A stretch of 64,000 nt of DNA from CATOSP01 sp034422355 (GTDB lineage Bacteria > Chloroflexota > Dehalococcoidia > Lucifugimonadales > UBA3495). Positions 25,844 through 34,690 of this stretch are shown piece by piece; the first letter of the stretch is position 1; the number at the start of each line of letters is the position of its first letter. A program made the translations under genes and the position numbers. The notes under the pieces were generated by a model that was not told where the DNA came from, searched no databases, and worked only from the letters and a program-made list of their open reading frames with translations. Location: contig DAOUJS010000006.1 in NCBI GenBank assembly GCA_034422355.1, forward strand, positions 22,971 through 86,970, in the 5' to 3' direction.

Positions 25844-25942
25844 GAAGGGGAAAATGCCGGGAAGCGGCTGAGACCGCCGCCCATATCAGGTGCGGGGCCG
25901 GATGTGCCCCTGAGGGACCGCATTGCAGTGGAGTTGGAGCGC

Positions 25943-26542
25943 CTAACACCCTGCAGACGGGTCCTGGCCTTGGAGACAGTCCATCACGTAGCGGGTCACC
26001 AGGTCTATCTCGTCCGTAGTCATGAGCTTGCCGAAAGCGGGCATCACCGTCAGACCGGACATCATAAAGGGTTTCATGCCGTCGGCGCCAAGGTCGATAA
26101 CTGTTGTCGAGGTCAGGTCGGGCGTGACTGCCGTTTCATAGCCATACTCGTTGATCATCAGGTTCAATACCGGGCCGTCGCCACGGCCCTCTGCGCCGTG
26201 GCACTGCAAGCAGTTCACTTCATACAGGTGCTTGCCGGTGTTGAAGGATGTCGACTTGGGAGCCGGGACCCAGTCCACGGGAACCGCGCCTTCCACGCCC
26301 GGCAGCCTGGGGGGTTCGCCGGATTTGTAGGTCTGCTGGTAATGCATCTCGTAAAATATGTCCAGGGGGTATGTGCCCTGCCCGCAGGCCATGGCGGCCA
26401 ACGCCACCAGAACAACGGCTCCGAACAAATGCAATTTGCGCCAAGCCCTGGGATTCGGCAGACCCTGACGGGCGCGCTCCGGGGGCTTTGATTCAGGCGT
26501 TATTCCATGCATGTGCAGCTTTGTCATTTGAGGATTAGCCAT
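25943..26542 (-). CDS. actE: ACIII subunit ActE, monohaem cytochrome c lipoprotein
   Basis: A 199-aa membrane-attached cytochrome c. A hydrophobic segment ends in the lipobox LAAMAC (Cys53), unusually far from the proposed start, so translation may begin later (Met6 or Met11). The haem site CLQCH is at residues 111-115, and MPAFGKLMTTDEIDLVTRYV supplies the likely Met ligand and the final helix of a class I fold. In ACIII, ActE passes electrons from the pentahaem subunit to the terminal oxidase or a soluble carrier. It is the last gene of the operon, 45 nt after actD. Confidence 0.85.
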   Translation of the reverse strand: MANPQMTKLHMHGITPESKPPERARQGLPNPRAWRKLHLFGAVVLVALAAMACGQGTYPLDIFYEMHYQQTYKSGEPPRLPGVEGAVPVDWVPAPKSTSFNTGKHLYEVNCLQCHGAEGRGDGPVLNLMINEYGYETAVTPDLTSTTVIDLGADGMKPFMMSGLTVMPAFGKLMTTDEIDLVTRYVMDCLQGQDPSAGC

Positions 26543-26586
26543 TGCTGTAGAAGCCTGAACTCCAGATCTGGGGCTTGGGTTTCCTG

Positions 26587-27096
26587 CTACCGGTCCCTTA
26601 CTATGTCGATGGCGCCCGCCTGGGTGAGGATGTTGTACACCCGTTGAAGCTCGGCTTCTTCCACATTGACCAGCACACCGATATATCCCTCGGTGATCCG
26701 GGTGTCGTAGAGGCCCTGCTTGGTCTTGGGAAGCCGGGACTCGAAGATGATCCCGATGATAGTGAATACTATGGCCGTCAGCATGGTGCTTTCGTAAGTG
26801 ACCACTGCCATCGGAGGCAGCGACAAAATGGGCTTGCCGCCCTGGACCATCGGATAGGCCATCTGGGTCATGGAGGTCATCAGGATGCCTATGGTCAGGC
26901 CGATCAGCGCGCCCACCAGCGGAAATACGTACAGCCGGTGGCGCTCCTCCCGTTCCCCGAAGGCTCCCTCGGGGTAGGGCGCATCGGTGAGGAAGTCGTA
27001 GTTTTCCTCTGAAATGTTGGCTTCCTTGAGCGCGTCACCCGCTTCGGCGGCGTAATTCGCGTCCTCGAATAGTCCCAGTATCGGACGTACTGCCAT
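26587..27096 (-). CDS. actD: ACIII subunit ActD (DUF3341)
   Basis: A 169-aa membrane protein of the DUF3341 family. The start MAVRPILGLFEDANYAAEA (27096) has GGAG 9 nt upstream; a GTG five codons earlier is the alternative. Two central helices (FPLVGALIGLTIGILMTSMTQM and MLTAIVFTIIGIIFES) are linked by a Pro-rich loop, and the N- and C-terminal halves form ferredoxin-like soluble lobes (IGVLVNVEEAELQRVYNIL). ActD is a structural membrane subunit of alternative complex III. It lies between actC and actE, its usual position. Confidence 0.88.
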   Translation of the reverse strand: MAVRPILGLFEDANYAAEAGDALKEANISEENYDFLTDAPYPEGAFGEREERHRLYVFPLVGALIGLTIGILMTSMTQMAYPMVQGGKPILSLPPMAVVTYESTMLTAIVFTIIGIIFESRLPKTKQGLYDTRITEGYIGVLVNVEEAELQRVYNILTQAGAIDIVRDR

Positions 27097-27260
27097 TCTC
27101 GATGTCTCCACTTGAGATGTGGGTCCTCAGCCGGCGTTGTTTCTATCGACTGAGTCGTCGGCCCTCCGCCGGATAGAGGATCCACGTTTCAGATAGTCAG
27201 CTTCCGGCGGTGGTGGTCTAGTGATGCTCTAGCCTCAAACCGCCGGCTATCGGCCGCTTG

Positions 27261-28664
27261 TTAGTCCTCTCTGAAGGTGGCCGGGACCGTCCTCCGGCCG
27301 ATTTGTATTTCGGTCTTAAGTATGTCCCCTTCCTTGATGTCGTACAGTGGTATCAACGGCAACACCCTGGCGAACAGGAGCATCAGCATCGACACCAGGG
27401 CGAAGGTAGCCCCGATAATGGTGATCTCCACGGCGCTGGGCGCGTAGGTGTACCAGGTGAAGGTGAACAATTGCTTCTCCGCCAGCGCGGGAATGATGAT
27501 CAGGAAACGCTCCAGCCACATGCCTATGTTCACCAGGATGCAGGCGATGGACATGAGCCAGAGGTTGCGCCGCCAACTGCTGGCCAGCCACATGGCCACC
27601 GGCAGGAAATAGGTTACGCCGACAAAGATGGCAAACCAGATGCCCCAGGGCGGCTTCGTTATCTGGAAGTCGCGGAAGGCGATTTCATCCGCCTCCCGTC
27701 CGTAGAACCCGAAGATTACTTCCATCACGAAGAAGTAGAACCAGCCGGTGGCGACCACTATCAGCAAGCGGCCAAGGGCGTCGATGTGCTCGTGGCGGAT
27801 GTAGTCCTGCCAGCCGTATATCCAGCGCAGGATGATCATCACGAAGGCGACTGCGGACACGCCGGAGTGGACCGCGCCGACCACGAAGTAGGGGGCGAAG
27901 ATGGTGGAGTGCCAGGGTTTGACCGCGATGGCCATACCGAAGTCCCAGGACACGATGCTGTGGACCGAGACGAACACGGGCAGAATCAGGGCCGAAAGCA
28001 GCACGCCGGCGATGATCTGGAGCTTCCATTGCCGCGGATTTCCCTGCCAGCCCATCGCCATCACGGTGTAAATCTTGTGGCTGATCCCCCGGGGGTTTGA
28101 GCTGGTGCGGTCCCGGAGCACTGCCAGATCGGGTATCAGTGCCACCAGGACGAACAGGATGCTGGATGTGAGGTAGGTGTAGACGGCGCTGGGGTCCCAC
28201 ACCAGGGGCGACCTGACGTTGGGCCAGATGCCCCGCGCGAAGTCGTAGGGGATGAATGGTATGGTGTAAATCCAGTAGACCAGCCGCCAGGGCCTGCCAG
28301 TGTGAATCAGGGGCATGAGCATAGCCGTCATCAGGGAGAAGACCGTCAGCACCTCCGCGGCGCGGGTGGCAGGTCTGCGCCACTCGGCCTTGGACAGCCG
28401 GAGGATGGCGGAAAGCATCACTCCCGCGTGGCTGATGCCAATCCAGAACACGAAGTTGACGATGAAGAAGCCCCACATCACGGGCCGGTTCAGCCCGGTG
28501 ACGCCCATTCCCAGGTTGATCATCACTCCCGCGGCCGCGAACCCGGCCAGGACAATCAGGCCAAGGACGGCAACGGCAAACCAGAACCACCGGGGCGAAT
28601 ACAGTATCGACCCCAGAAGGTCCCGGTTAATCTGCCTCGCGGGGAGAACCCTGCCTTCCTGCAT
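27261..28664 (-). CDS. actC: ACIII subunit ActC, NrfD-type quinol-binding membrane protein
   Basis: A 467-aa protein with about ten helices of the NrfD/PsrC family. ActC marks include GVTGLNRPVMWGFFIVNFVF, WIGISHAGVMLSAILRL, PLIHTGRPWRLVYW and RSPLVWDPSAVYTYL, followed by IPDLAVLRDR. It provides the quinol oxidation site of alternative complex III and may translocate protons. GGAGAGAG immediately before the ATG is the ribosome site. The 164-nt gap to actD contains an inverted repeat CCGGCGGT/ACCGCCGG (27204-27246) that could modulate distal expression. Confidence 0.9.
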   Translation of the reverse strand: MQEGRVLPARQINRDLLGSILYSPRWFWFAVAVLGLIVLAGFAAAGVMINLGMGVTGLNRPVMWGFFIVNFVFWIGISHAGVMLSAILRLSKAEWRRPATRAAEVLTVFSLMTAMLMPLIHTGRPWRLVYWIYTIPFIPYDFARGIWPNVRSPLVWDPSAVYTYLTSSILFVLVALIPDLAVLRDRTSSNPRGISHKIYTVMAMGWQGNPRQWKLQIIAGVLLSALILPVFVSVHSIVSWDFGMAIAVKPWHSTIFAPYFVVGAVHSGVSAVAFVMIILRWIYGWQDYIRHEHIDALGRLLIVVATGWFYFFVMEVIFGFYGREADEIAFRDFQITKPPWGIWFAIFVGVTYFLPVAMWLASSWRRNLWLMSIACILVNIGMWLERFLIIIPALAEKQLFTFTWYTYAPSAVEITIIGATFALVSMLMLLFARVLPLIPLYDIKEGDILKTEIQIGRRTVPATFRED

Positions 28665-28758
28665 CTCTCTCCAGTGGTCCCGCGCCCGGGGCTTGGGACC
28701 AGTGTTCGGTGTTCGGTAGCCGGCGGTTAGCGGTCAGCGACTAGCCACTGGCCGCTGC

Positions 28759-30165
28759 TTATTCGGGCTTGGCCAGCACCAGGTAGCGGCCGCGGATAAA
28801 GGTCTCCATCTTCTGGTAGAGCAGCCCTTCTTTGAGTTCCCATAGGGAAATGACCGGTATGATTCGGGTCGCAAGCAGGTATATGAAAGCCGCACCCCCG
28901 ATTCCTCCGATGACGATAAGGATGTCACTCAGGCCGGGGTACACCGGCGGCGGCACCTCGGTAAGGAACTCGCCATATACGTTCCCGGCGTTGAATGAAC
29001 CGACGAAAATCCTGATGTTGAAGAGGAAGGCGCCAGCCAGCGCGGAAGCCCCGGCAAGGGCCGGACCCCAGTCGGTCTTACGGACCGGGTTCCAGAGCAG
29101 CACCAGGAAGGGCATGACGAAGCTGAAGAAGAAGTTTCCGGCGAACACCCCTCCGTAGGACCCGAATAGCAGGTACTTCAGGACGTTCTGCTCCAACTCC
29201 GTTCTACCGTACCAGTAAGTTATTCCGAAGGCGAACATGTGGTAGCACCACAACAGGCTGAAAGCCAACAGCAATTTGCTGGCCGACCAGAAAGGGGAGA
29301 TGCCAATGTATTCGTGGTATCCCCCGAACCGGCGCAAAATGAACATGATGATGAGGATAAGGCCCAACGCGGACTGGAACCCGCTCAGGCTGTATACCAC
29401 CGGGAAGATGGCGTCTTTCCAACCCGGTATCATGCTTTGGCCGTAATCGGAACTGATGATGAAGTGTACGAATAGCAGCAGCATGAAATACCAGGACCCG
29501 AGCAGCGCCAATCCGGCCTTGTGGACGAGCCACTGCCGCTTGGTGCCCGTCCAGAACCCCGCCAGCATCCGGTACAGGCTGCGGCGGAAGCCCGTGGCCT
29601 TTTCGTAGGCCTCGGCCATGTCCGGCACAGCGGAGAGCCACAGTAGGGCCAGGGCGTTGACGCCGACGAATATGACGCCGAACAGGTCCCACCAGAGCGG
29701 GCTTCCTATGGGTCCCTCGAACCAGATGCTTCGGCGCAGGGCCAACTCGTGGTGACCCACGTCCGGGTTGTTGAGGGATGGCAGCACAATTGCCAGGGGA
29801 ATGAACAGCAGGATGTTGAAAATCCCGAGTATTCCGAAAATCTCCGACACCCGCGACAGGGGACGCCGCCAGTGGCTCTTGGTGATTCGGAATGCCGCCG
29901 CCGCCAGCGGTCCGGTGCTGGTGACCATGAACACGAAGGAGAAGGTGGCGGCGTAGTAGCCCCACGGCGAATGGTCGCTGAACCCGTACTGGGCCGCCTT
30001 CATCACGAAGCCGATGATCCCCAGCACCAGCAGCGCGCCCGTTAACGCCAGCCCCAGAGTAACCGGGCCGGGCCGGGTGAAGGTCTTCCGGGTTACGTAC
30101 TCAGTGACCTCGGGGGACCGTGGGAAGACCCACATGTCTTGGGAATGGTGGGCGTTCTCAGCCAT
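28759..30165 (-). CDS. Second NrfD/PsrC-type subunit of the ACIII locus (ActF-like)
   Basis: A 468-aa protein with about ten transmembrane helices, of the same superfamily as ActC but clearly different in sequence (SDHSPWGYYAATFSFVFM, STGPLAAAAFRITKSHWRRPL, SIWFEGPIGSPLWWDLFGV, YWYGRTELEQNVLKYLLFG). Its ATG overlaps the end of the iron-sulfur gene actB2 by 8 nt, so the two are translationally coupled and its product probably anchors that subunit. Canonical act operons place ActF after ActE; here the second NrfD gene is directly between actB and actC. The name ActF is therefore by type only. Confidence 0.8.
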   Translation of the reverse strand: MAENAHHSQDMWVFPRSPEVTEYVTRKTFTRPGPVTLGLALTGALLVLGIIGFVMKAAQYGFSDHSPWGYYAATFSFVFMVTSTGPLAAAAFRITKSHWRRPLSRVSEIFGILGIFNILLFIPLAIVLPSLNNPDVGHHELALRRSIWFEGPIGSPLWWDLFGVIFVGVNALALLWLSAVPDMAEAYEKATGFRRSLYRMLAGFWTGTKRQWLVHKAGLALLGSWYFMLLLFVHFIISSDYGQSMIPGWKDAIFPVVYSLSGFQSALGLILIIMFILRRFGGYHEYIGISPFWSASKLLLAFSLLWCYHMFAFGITYWYGRTELEQNVLKYLLFGSYGGVFAGNFFFSFVMPFLVLLWNPVRKTDWGPALAGASALAGAFLFNIRIFVGSFNAGNVYGEFLTEVPPPVYPGLSDILIVIGGIGGAAFIYLLATRIIPVISLWELKEGLLYQKMETFIRGRYLVLAKPE

Positions 30166-30940
30166 GACCGCCGCCGTTCTTTAAGGGATACTTGTCAACC
30201 TTTTTCAGGTATATCACGTTGGGCTTGGTGCCCACTTCTTCAAGCAGCCGGTAGGCACGGGGAGCCTTCTCTCTCCCTTCATGGCCGTCCAGCGCTTTGA
30301 AGTAGCGTTCCACCGGCCCGGTGGTGTCGGACTGGTCCGCGAATGTAAGCGCATTGGTCGGGCAGGCCGAAACGCAGGCGGGCAGGAAATTGCGCTTCTT
30401 CATGGTTGGGTAGTCCAGGGTGGCCCGCTCCTGCCGCTCTACGGTCAATTCGGCCCTGCGGATGCGCTGGATGCAGAAGGAGCACTTCTCCATGATGCCG
30501 CGGCTGCGGACTGTCACGTCGGAGTTGAGGTGGTTCCGCATTCGCTCCGGCCACACCGGCTCCCAGTAGTTGAAGAACCGGACCTGGTATGGGCAGTTGT
30601 TGGCGCAGTAGCGGGTGCCAACGCACCGGTTGTACACCTGTACGTTCAGACCCTCGTCGTTGTGATAGGTGGCATAGACGGGGCAGACCGGCTCGCAGGG
30701 CGCATTCTCGCAGTGCTGGCACATGATTGGTATGAAGCGGGCCTTCACGTTGGGGAACTCGCCTTCCCAGTACCGCTCGACCCGGATCCACTCGTATGCC
30801 CGCCGTTGCAGGAACAGGTCCTTGGTGTTGATCGGGATGTTGTTCTCTGACTGACAGGCAACCACGCAGGCCTGGCACCCGGTACACCGGTCCAGGTCTA
30901 CTACCATCCCCCACTTGTGATCGAACCGTTGATCTGCCAT
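30158..30940 (-). CDS. ACIII iron-sulfur subunit (C-terminal half of ActB as separate gene)
   Basis: A 260-aa ferredoxin-like subunit with four cysteine groups: CTGCQACVVAC (C19, C22, C25, C29), CQHCENAPCEPVCP, CVGTRYCANNCPY and CSFC with a later CVSACP. This is the 4-cluster pattern of the PsrB/NrfC/DmsB family. In many ACIII operons it is fused to the molybdopterin-like part as one ActB protein; here it is a free-standing gene following the large subunit after 118 nt. It takes electrons from the NrfD-type subunits and passes them to the pentahaem cytochrome. It lacks its own signal peptide and is probably exported with the TAT-dependent large subunit. Confidence 0.9.
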   Translation of the reverse strand: MADQRFDHKWGMVVDLDRCTGCQACVVACQSENNIPINTKDLFLQRRAYEWIRVERYWEGEFPNVKARFIPIMCQHCENAPCEPVCPVYATYHNDEGLNVQVYNRCVGTRYCANNCPYQVRFFNYWEPVWPERMRNHLNSDVTVRSRGIMEKCSFCIQRIRRAELTVERQERATLDYPTMKKRNFLPACVSACPTNALTFADQSDTTGPVERYFKALDGHEGREKAPRAYRLLEEVGTKPNVIYLKKVDKYPLKNGGGHG

Positions 30941-31058
30941 TCCAGCCCTCAGCCCATTTCTTGACGCAAAGGCACAAAGTCTTGATGACGCGGTGGTCTT
31001 ATATTTTTATCTTTGCCAAGCCCTATGTCTGGAGTTTTGCGCCGTTGCGTTTACGCTG

Positions 31059-33377
31059 CTAGTGGTCGTCTTCACCCGGCGTCACCGTCTGAATGATACG
31101 CTCGCCCGGAAGGATGCCTATTTCCACGGCGCGGACGATTCCTTCAAACTTGGATACCTTGATGCTCTCGCCGGTACGGCTGACTCTCACCCGCGTACCG
31201 GCCCAGGCCAAGGCCCCGGTGCCATCCACCTGCCTTGGCGAGAGTATGTCCATAACGTTCTGCGACTCGCTGGCCGGCCTGTCCGTGGCGGTGTCCGGGC
31301 CGCTGCTGCGCCCATGCCCCATTGGCATCGAGAGCACCCTTGGAGGCACAGCCGGCGTGAGGTAGACGGGCACCTGTATCGAACCCTCCGGGGACTCAAG
31401 CCTCACGATGTCCCCTTCCACCACGCCCAGACCAGCGGCATCATTATCGTTCATCTCCACCCATGATTGCCATGTGATGGTAGTAAGAGGGTCGGGCGTG
31501 GCCTGGAGCCAGGGCAGGTGGGCGTTGCGCCCTTCCAGCAGGGTGTTATGGGCGAAGGGGACCAGGAAGTAATCCCCGTCGCCGGAGAAGTCGGGAGGCG
31601 ACGCCTTGGCCACTATGCTCTGCAACAGTCCCGCCGGGGGCGCGATGTCCGTGGGGCCGGTGGAGTTTTCGTCCCACCAGCCGCCCTGGGCCAGCAGCTT
31701 GTTCCAGAACTCACTGGCCGAACTTGCGGAGATGGAACCTCTCCCCAGTTCGTAGAGCTGTTCGCTGCTCTCCTTGAGCATGTCCTCGAAACGGTTCCAG
31801 GGAAGCTGGTCCTGAAGTCCCAGGTCGGAGGCCACGGAGAGAAGTATGTCCGGGAAGCTGCGCGGGTCCAGTTCGCTCAGCGGATTGATCACCGGCTGTT
31901 GGAACCCCACGGTCTGGAACCCGGGGCCCGGCTCAGGAATGTCGCTGCCCCAGTCCTCCAGGGAGGACCTGTCGGGCAGCACCAGATCCGCAGTGATGGA
32001 TGTGTCGTCCAGGAAGGGTGAGAAACTGACGATGTAAGCGTTGGTGCGCATCATGGCGTCGCCGAAGTTCAGCGGCCCCGGCAGTCCATGCACCGGGTCA
32101 ACGCCATGCACCAGGACCAGGCCGGTGTCGCCGCCGCTAATCTCCTGTGCCGCCTTGGCCCAGTCGGCCAGGGGAGCCTCTTCGGCTGACGCGGGAATCC
32201 CTTCAATGGGGCTGCCGGGATTGAACCTTATGCCCCCCGTATCCGGAGCATGGCCCGGCCCCCCGACGCTGCCAACCAGGTAGTTGAGCGCGTATATGGC
32301 CTCGAGATTGAACAGCCCGTTGTTGTGCGCTGCCGCAGAGCCGCCGCCGATGGCCAGGCCGGGCTTGGCTCCCGCGAAAGCATGAGCCAGTCCTTCAATG
32401 AGGTGAGACGCGTCTTCGCCCATAACTCCCCCGGAAGGGAGTATGGGTGACATCGTATCCGGACTGAACCGGGCCAATGCCTCTGCGCCCTGGCCTCCTG
32501 TCAGAGCGTCCACGTCTACGCCGGGGGCCTGCATACCGTCCCGCAGGATGACGTAAGCCATGCTCATGGCCAGGTAGCCTTCCCAGCCGGGCCGGACAGG
32601 TATCCACTTGTCGGCGTTGGCTGCGGTCATGGAGAACCTGGAATCGACATGGTAGTGGGTCCCTCGCTTTTTGCCTTCCTCGCCCCGGAACTCGCCGTAA
32701 CCCACGTTGTACCGGGTAGGAGACCCCCATGTGGAGAGGAAATCCGCGCCGAAGGACACGAGGACTTCAGCATTGGCAATGTCGAAGTCGGGCATCAGGT
32801 CCTGCCTGAATACGTTCCTCAACGCGGCCCGGTAAGTTACATTGTCCACCGCCTCGAAGGCAAGGTGTTGGCCGCTCACGGCCTCGGCGAAGGCGGGGAC
32901 CAGCATTCCCATGTGACCCCGCATGGGCCCGGTGAAAATTTTCACCCGCCCGGCGGAAGCCTGGATCCGGGAGCGAAGTATGTCCAACGCCTCATTCCAA
33001 TCTATGGGTTCGTATTGGCCGGAGCCGCGGGCGCCGCTGCGGAGCATGGGGCCAGTGATGCGTTCGGGGTGGTAGGCGGCCTGTAGAGCGCCCTCGCAGC
33101 GGGCGCTCTGCTTTCCCTGGTTGGTGGGGTAGAGAGGGTTCCCCTGGACCTTCTTGGCACGGCCCTCCATCACCCGGACGATTATCCCCTCGCAGGAAGG
33201 GCAGGTACGGCACAGGCTGGTGTACCAGTTGTCCCTGCCCCTGACCACGTCCTCGGGCAGTTCGGCCGGACTCTGGAGGTCAAACTCGCCCTCGCGGATG
33301 CCAAAGCCCTCGCAGGCCACCGCTCCAACGGCGGAGAGGCCCGCCCAAGCCAGAAAGTTGCGCCGCGTCAGTTTCAT
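31059..33377 (-). CDS. ACIII molybdopterin-oxidoreductase-like subunit (N-terminal half of ActB)
   Basis: A 772-aa DMSO-reductase-superfamily protein with a TAT signal (LTRRNFLAWAG). Four cysteines, C56, C59, C62 and C94 (CRTCPSC ... ARCEG), could hold a [4Fe-4S] cluster. The rest follows the family layout (IDWNEALDIL, LVSFGADFLSTWG, LAIGGGSAAAHNNGLFN, LVHGVDPVHGLP, a C-terminal beta barrel with GVVEGDIVRLESPEGSIQVPVYL). In studied ACIII complexes this subunit carries no molybdenum cofactor and acts as a scaffold; whether that holds here is not visible. The separate ActB2 gene completes the usual fusion. Confidence 0.9.
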   Translation of the reverse strand: MKLTRRNFLAWAGLSAVGAVACEGFGIREGEFDLQSPAELPEDVVRGRDNWYTSLCRTCPSCEGIIVRVMEGRAKKVQGNPLYPTNQGKQSARCEGALQAAYHPERITGPMLRSGARGSGQYEPIDWNEALDILRSRIQASAGRVKIFTGPMRGHMGMLVPAFAEAVSGQHLAFEAVDNVTYRAALRNVFRQDLMPDFDIANAEVLVSFGADFLSTWGSPTRYNVGYGEFRGEEGKKRGTHYHVDSRFSMTAANADKWIPVRPGWEGYLAMSMAYVILRDGMQAPGVDVDALTGGQGAEALARFSPDTMSPILPSGGVMGEDASHLIEGLAHAFAGAKPGLAIGGGSAAAHNNGLFNLEAIYALNYLVGSVGGPGHAPDTGGIRFNPGSPIEGIPASAEEAPLADWAKAAQEISGGDTGLVLVHGVDPVHGLPGPLNFGDAMMRTNAYIVSFSPFLDDTSITADLVLPDRSSLEDWGSDIPEPGPGFQTVGFQQPVINPLSELDPRSFPDILLSVASDLGLQDQLPWNRFEDMLKESSEQLYELGRGSISASSASEFWNKLLAQGGWWDENSTGPTDIAPPAGLLQSIVAKASPPDFSGDGDYFLVPFAHNTLLEGRNAHLPWLQATPDPLTTITWQSWVEMNDNDAAGLGVVEGDIVRLESPEGSIQVPVYLTPAVPPRVLSMPMGHGRSSGPDTATDRPASESQNVMDILSPRQVDGTGALAWAGTRVRVSRTGESIKVSKFEGIVRAVEIGILPGERIIQTVTPGEDDH

Positions 33378-33407
33378 CTCAGCCGGTGATCTCCACTATT
33401 TGCGCCA

Positions 33408-34019
33408 TTACTTATGACAGACCGTGCAGTCGGTGGGCACACTGTTTTCACGGTGGCAGTCGAGGCAGGTGCCCATCTTCAACGACTGACCCTTCATGGG
33501 CTGGACTTCGGTCATGCTGGCCACGTCACCGTGGCACTTGGAGCACACCTGCGCCACCTCGAGTTGCCGGTCCGGGGTATCGCCCTGGGTGAAAAAGCGG
33601 ACGTGGGCCTCGTGGATGAATCTCACGTGGTCCGGCAGACGATGGACCCGTTCCCAGTTGATTGGTTGGACCCCATCCGGCGTGTCCCTGAACTTGGCTA
33701 TCTCGGCCTTGGCGGTGTCGGTCCTGCCCGCAACCTGCTCGTGGCAGAAAAGGCACTGCTCCACCGCCGGAACGGTGGCCTCTGCGCCCCGTGTGACGTC
33801 CCTATGGCAGAATTCGCACTGGATTCCCATACCGCCCTCTTCGGGGGACCCGGCGTGGATGGTATGCGGGAATGCTATCGGCTGCGGCGGGGCATTCCCC
33901 AGTCCAAAGGGCGGGTTGGAAAACCAGGATATGAACAGGACCACCAGCACAAACCCTACTACGGCTAGACCCAACAGGCCGACCAGCCCGAGGGTCACCA
34001 TTTTGGCGCTTAGCCTCAT
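33408..34019 (-). CDS. actA: ACIII subunit ActA, pentahaem cytochrome c
   Basis: A 203-aa cytochrome with an N-terminal membrane helix (LGLVGLLGLAVVGFVLVVLFI) and exactly five CxxCH sites: CEFCH (68-72), CLFCH (89-93), CSKCH (159-163), CLDCH (185-189) and CTVCH (198-202). Extra His residues (FPHTIHAG, HVRFIHEAHVRF) are candidate distal ligands. This matches the pentahaem ActA subunit at the start of ACIII operons, which collects electrons from the ActB iron-sulfur clusters. It lies 30 nt upstream of the molybdopterin-like gene. The five sites need the CcmF/CcmH machinery encoded next to this operon. Confidence 0.93.
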   Translation of the reverse strand: MRLSAKMVTLGLVGLLGLAVVGFVLVVLFISWFSNPPFGLGNAPPQPIAFPHTIHAGSPEEGGMGIQCEFCHRDVTRGAEATVPAVEQCLFCHEQVAGRTDTAKAEIAKFRDTPDGVQPINWERVHRLPDHVRFIHEAHVRFFTQGDTPDRQLEVAQVCSKCHGDVASMTEVQPMKGQSLKMGTCLDCHRENSVPTDCTVCHK

Positions 34020-34120
34020 GTGCGTCCAGCCAATCTGAAGAGATGGTTGTTGTGATAGTGGTTGTGGGGCAACATATTAAGGGTCAAGCAATTCTGTCGG
34101 GCTGAGACTTTCTCGGCTTT

Positions 34121-34417
34121 TTAGTAAAGGAACCGGTCATAAACGTGCTGGACGTTCAGTGCGTTGATGATCACCAGGACCATGAGAATGACGGCTGCCG
34201 CCAGGACCAGGAATGCAAACACCGTCAACGGAATTTGCAGTCGTTGGGCACTGGGCGGCAGGTGCCCGGTAATCACCAGGGAAGGGATGATTGCGTAAGC
34301 GGTCAGCATCGTAAGCGCGAATGTGACGAGCACGGGGAGGTATATCCAAAACCACCGTAAGAACAGATGGATGTTGTGCCAACTGTTGGCGTCAAGCGCC
34401 TTGGGATCGTCAAACAT
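34121..34417 (-). CDS. Small two-helix membrane protein heading the ACIII operon
   Basis: A 98-aa protein with two transmembrane helices (FWIYLPVLVTFALTMLTAYAIIP and TVFAFLVLAAAVILMVLVIINAL) and short polar ends. It is the first gene after the candidate promoter at 34485-34511, 101 nt upstream of actA. It may be a small structural subunit comparable in position-independent terms to ActG-type proteins of ACIII, but I see no diagnostic motif; the assignment rests on context. Confidence 0.6.
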   Translation of the reverse strand: MFDDPKALDANSWHNIHLFLRWFWIYLPVLVTFALTMLTAYAIIPSLVITGHLPPSAQRLQIPLTVFAFLVLAAAVILMVLVIINALNVQHVYDRFLY

Positions 34418-34440
34418 AAAGCGGCAGTCCTGCCCCCACC

Positions 34441-34465
34441 GCCCCGGTTGAACCAGAACCGGGGC
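34441..34465 (-). promoter_or_regulatory. Leader hairpin of the ACIII operon
   Basis: GCCCCGGTT (34441-34449) and AACCGGGGC (34457-34465) are perfectly complementary with a 7-nt loop. The hairpin lies in the 5' leader between the promoter and the first gene. No T-tract follows, so it is more likely an mRNA-stabilising or regulatory structure than an attenuator. Confidence 0.45.
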
Positions 34466-34484
34466 CGCTCAAAACGCAGTGAAA

Positions 34485-34511
34485 ATTATCACAACGCCTT
34501 GGGGGTGTCAA
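34485..34511 (-). promoter_or_regulatory. Candidate sigma-70-type promoter of the ACIII operon
   Basis: On the minus strand a consensus -35 box TTGACA (34506-34511) is followed after 15 nt by GATAAT (34485-34490). The spacer is shorter than the usual 17 nt. It is about 65 nt upstream of the first gene of the act operon. Confidence 0.5.
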
Positions 34512-34690
34512 TAGAATAACGGCGCGATCAGGGCCTTTCAAGGTCAGGGCAGGTGATGGATGACGTGGGATGGAGGTGGGGGCATGGGTCTGGTGGAGGA
34601 GTTGCCCGGGGAATCCGCATGGTGTAAGCAGTCTGGGTGTCGGAGGCATGGTGTTGGCACAAGCCCAACCCATCATGTGCAGGGTCGGCG

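Noticed and set aside
31059..33377. Functional formate dehydrogenase or nitrate reductase
   Set aside because: The pentahaem cytochrome, NrfD, ActD and ActE neighbours define ACIII, so the molybdopterin-like subunit is ActB-type.
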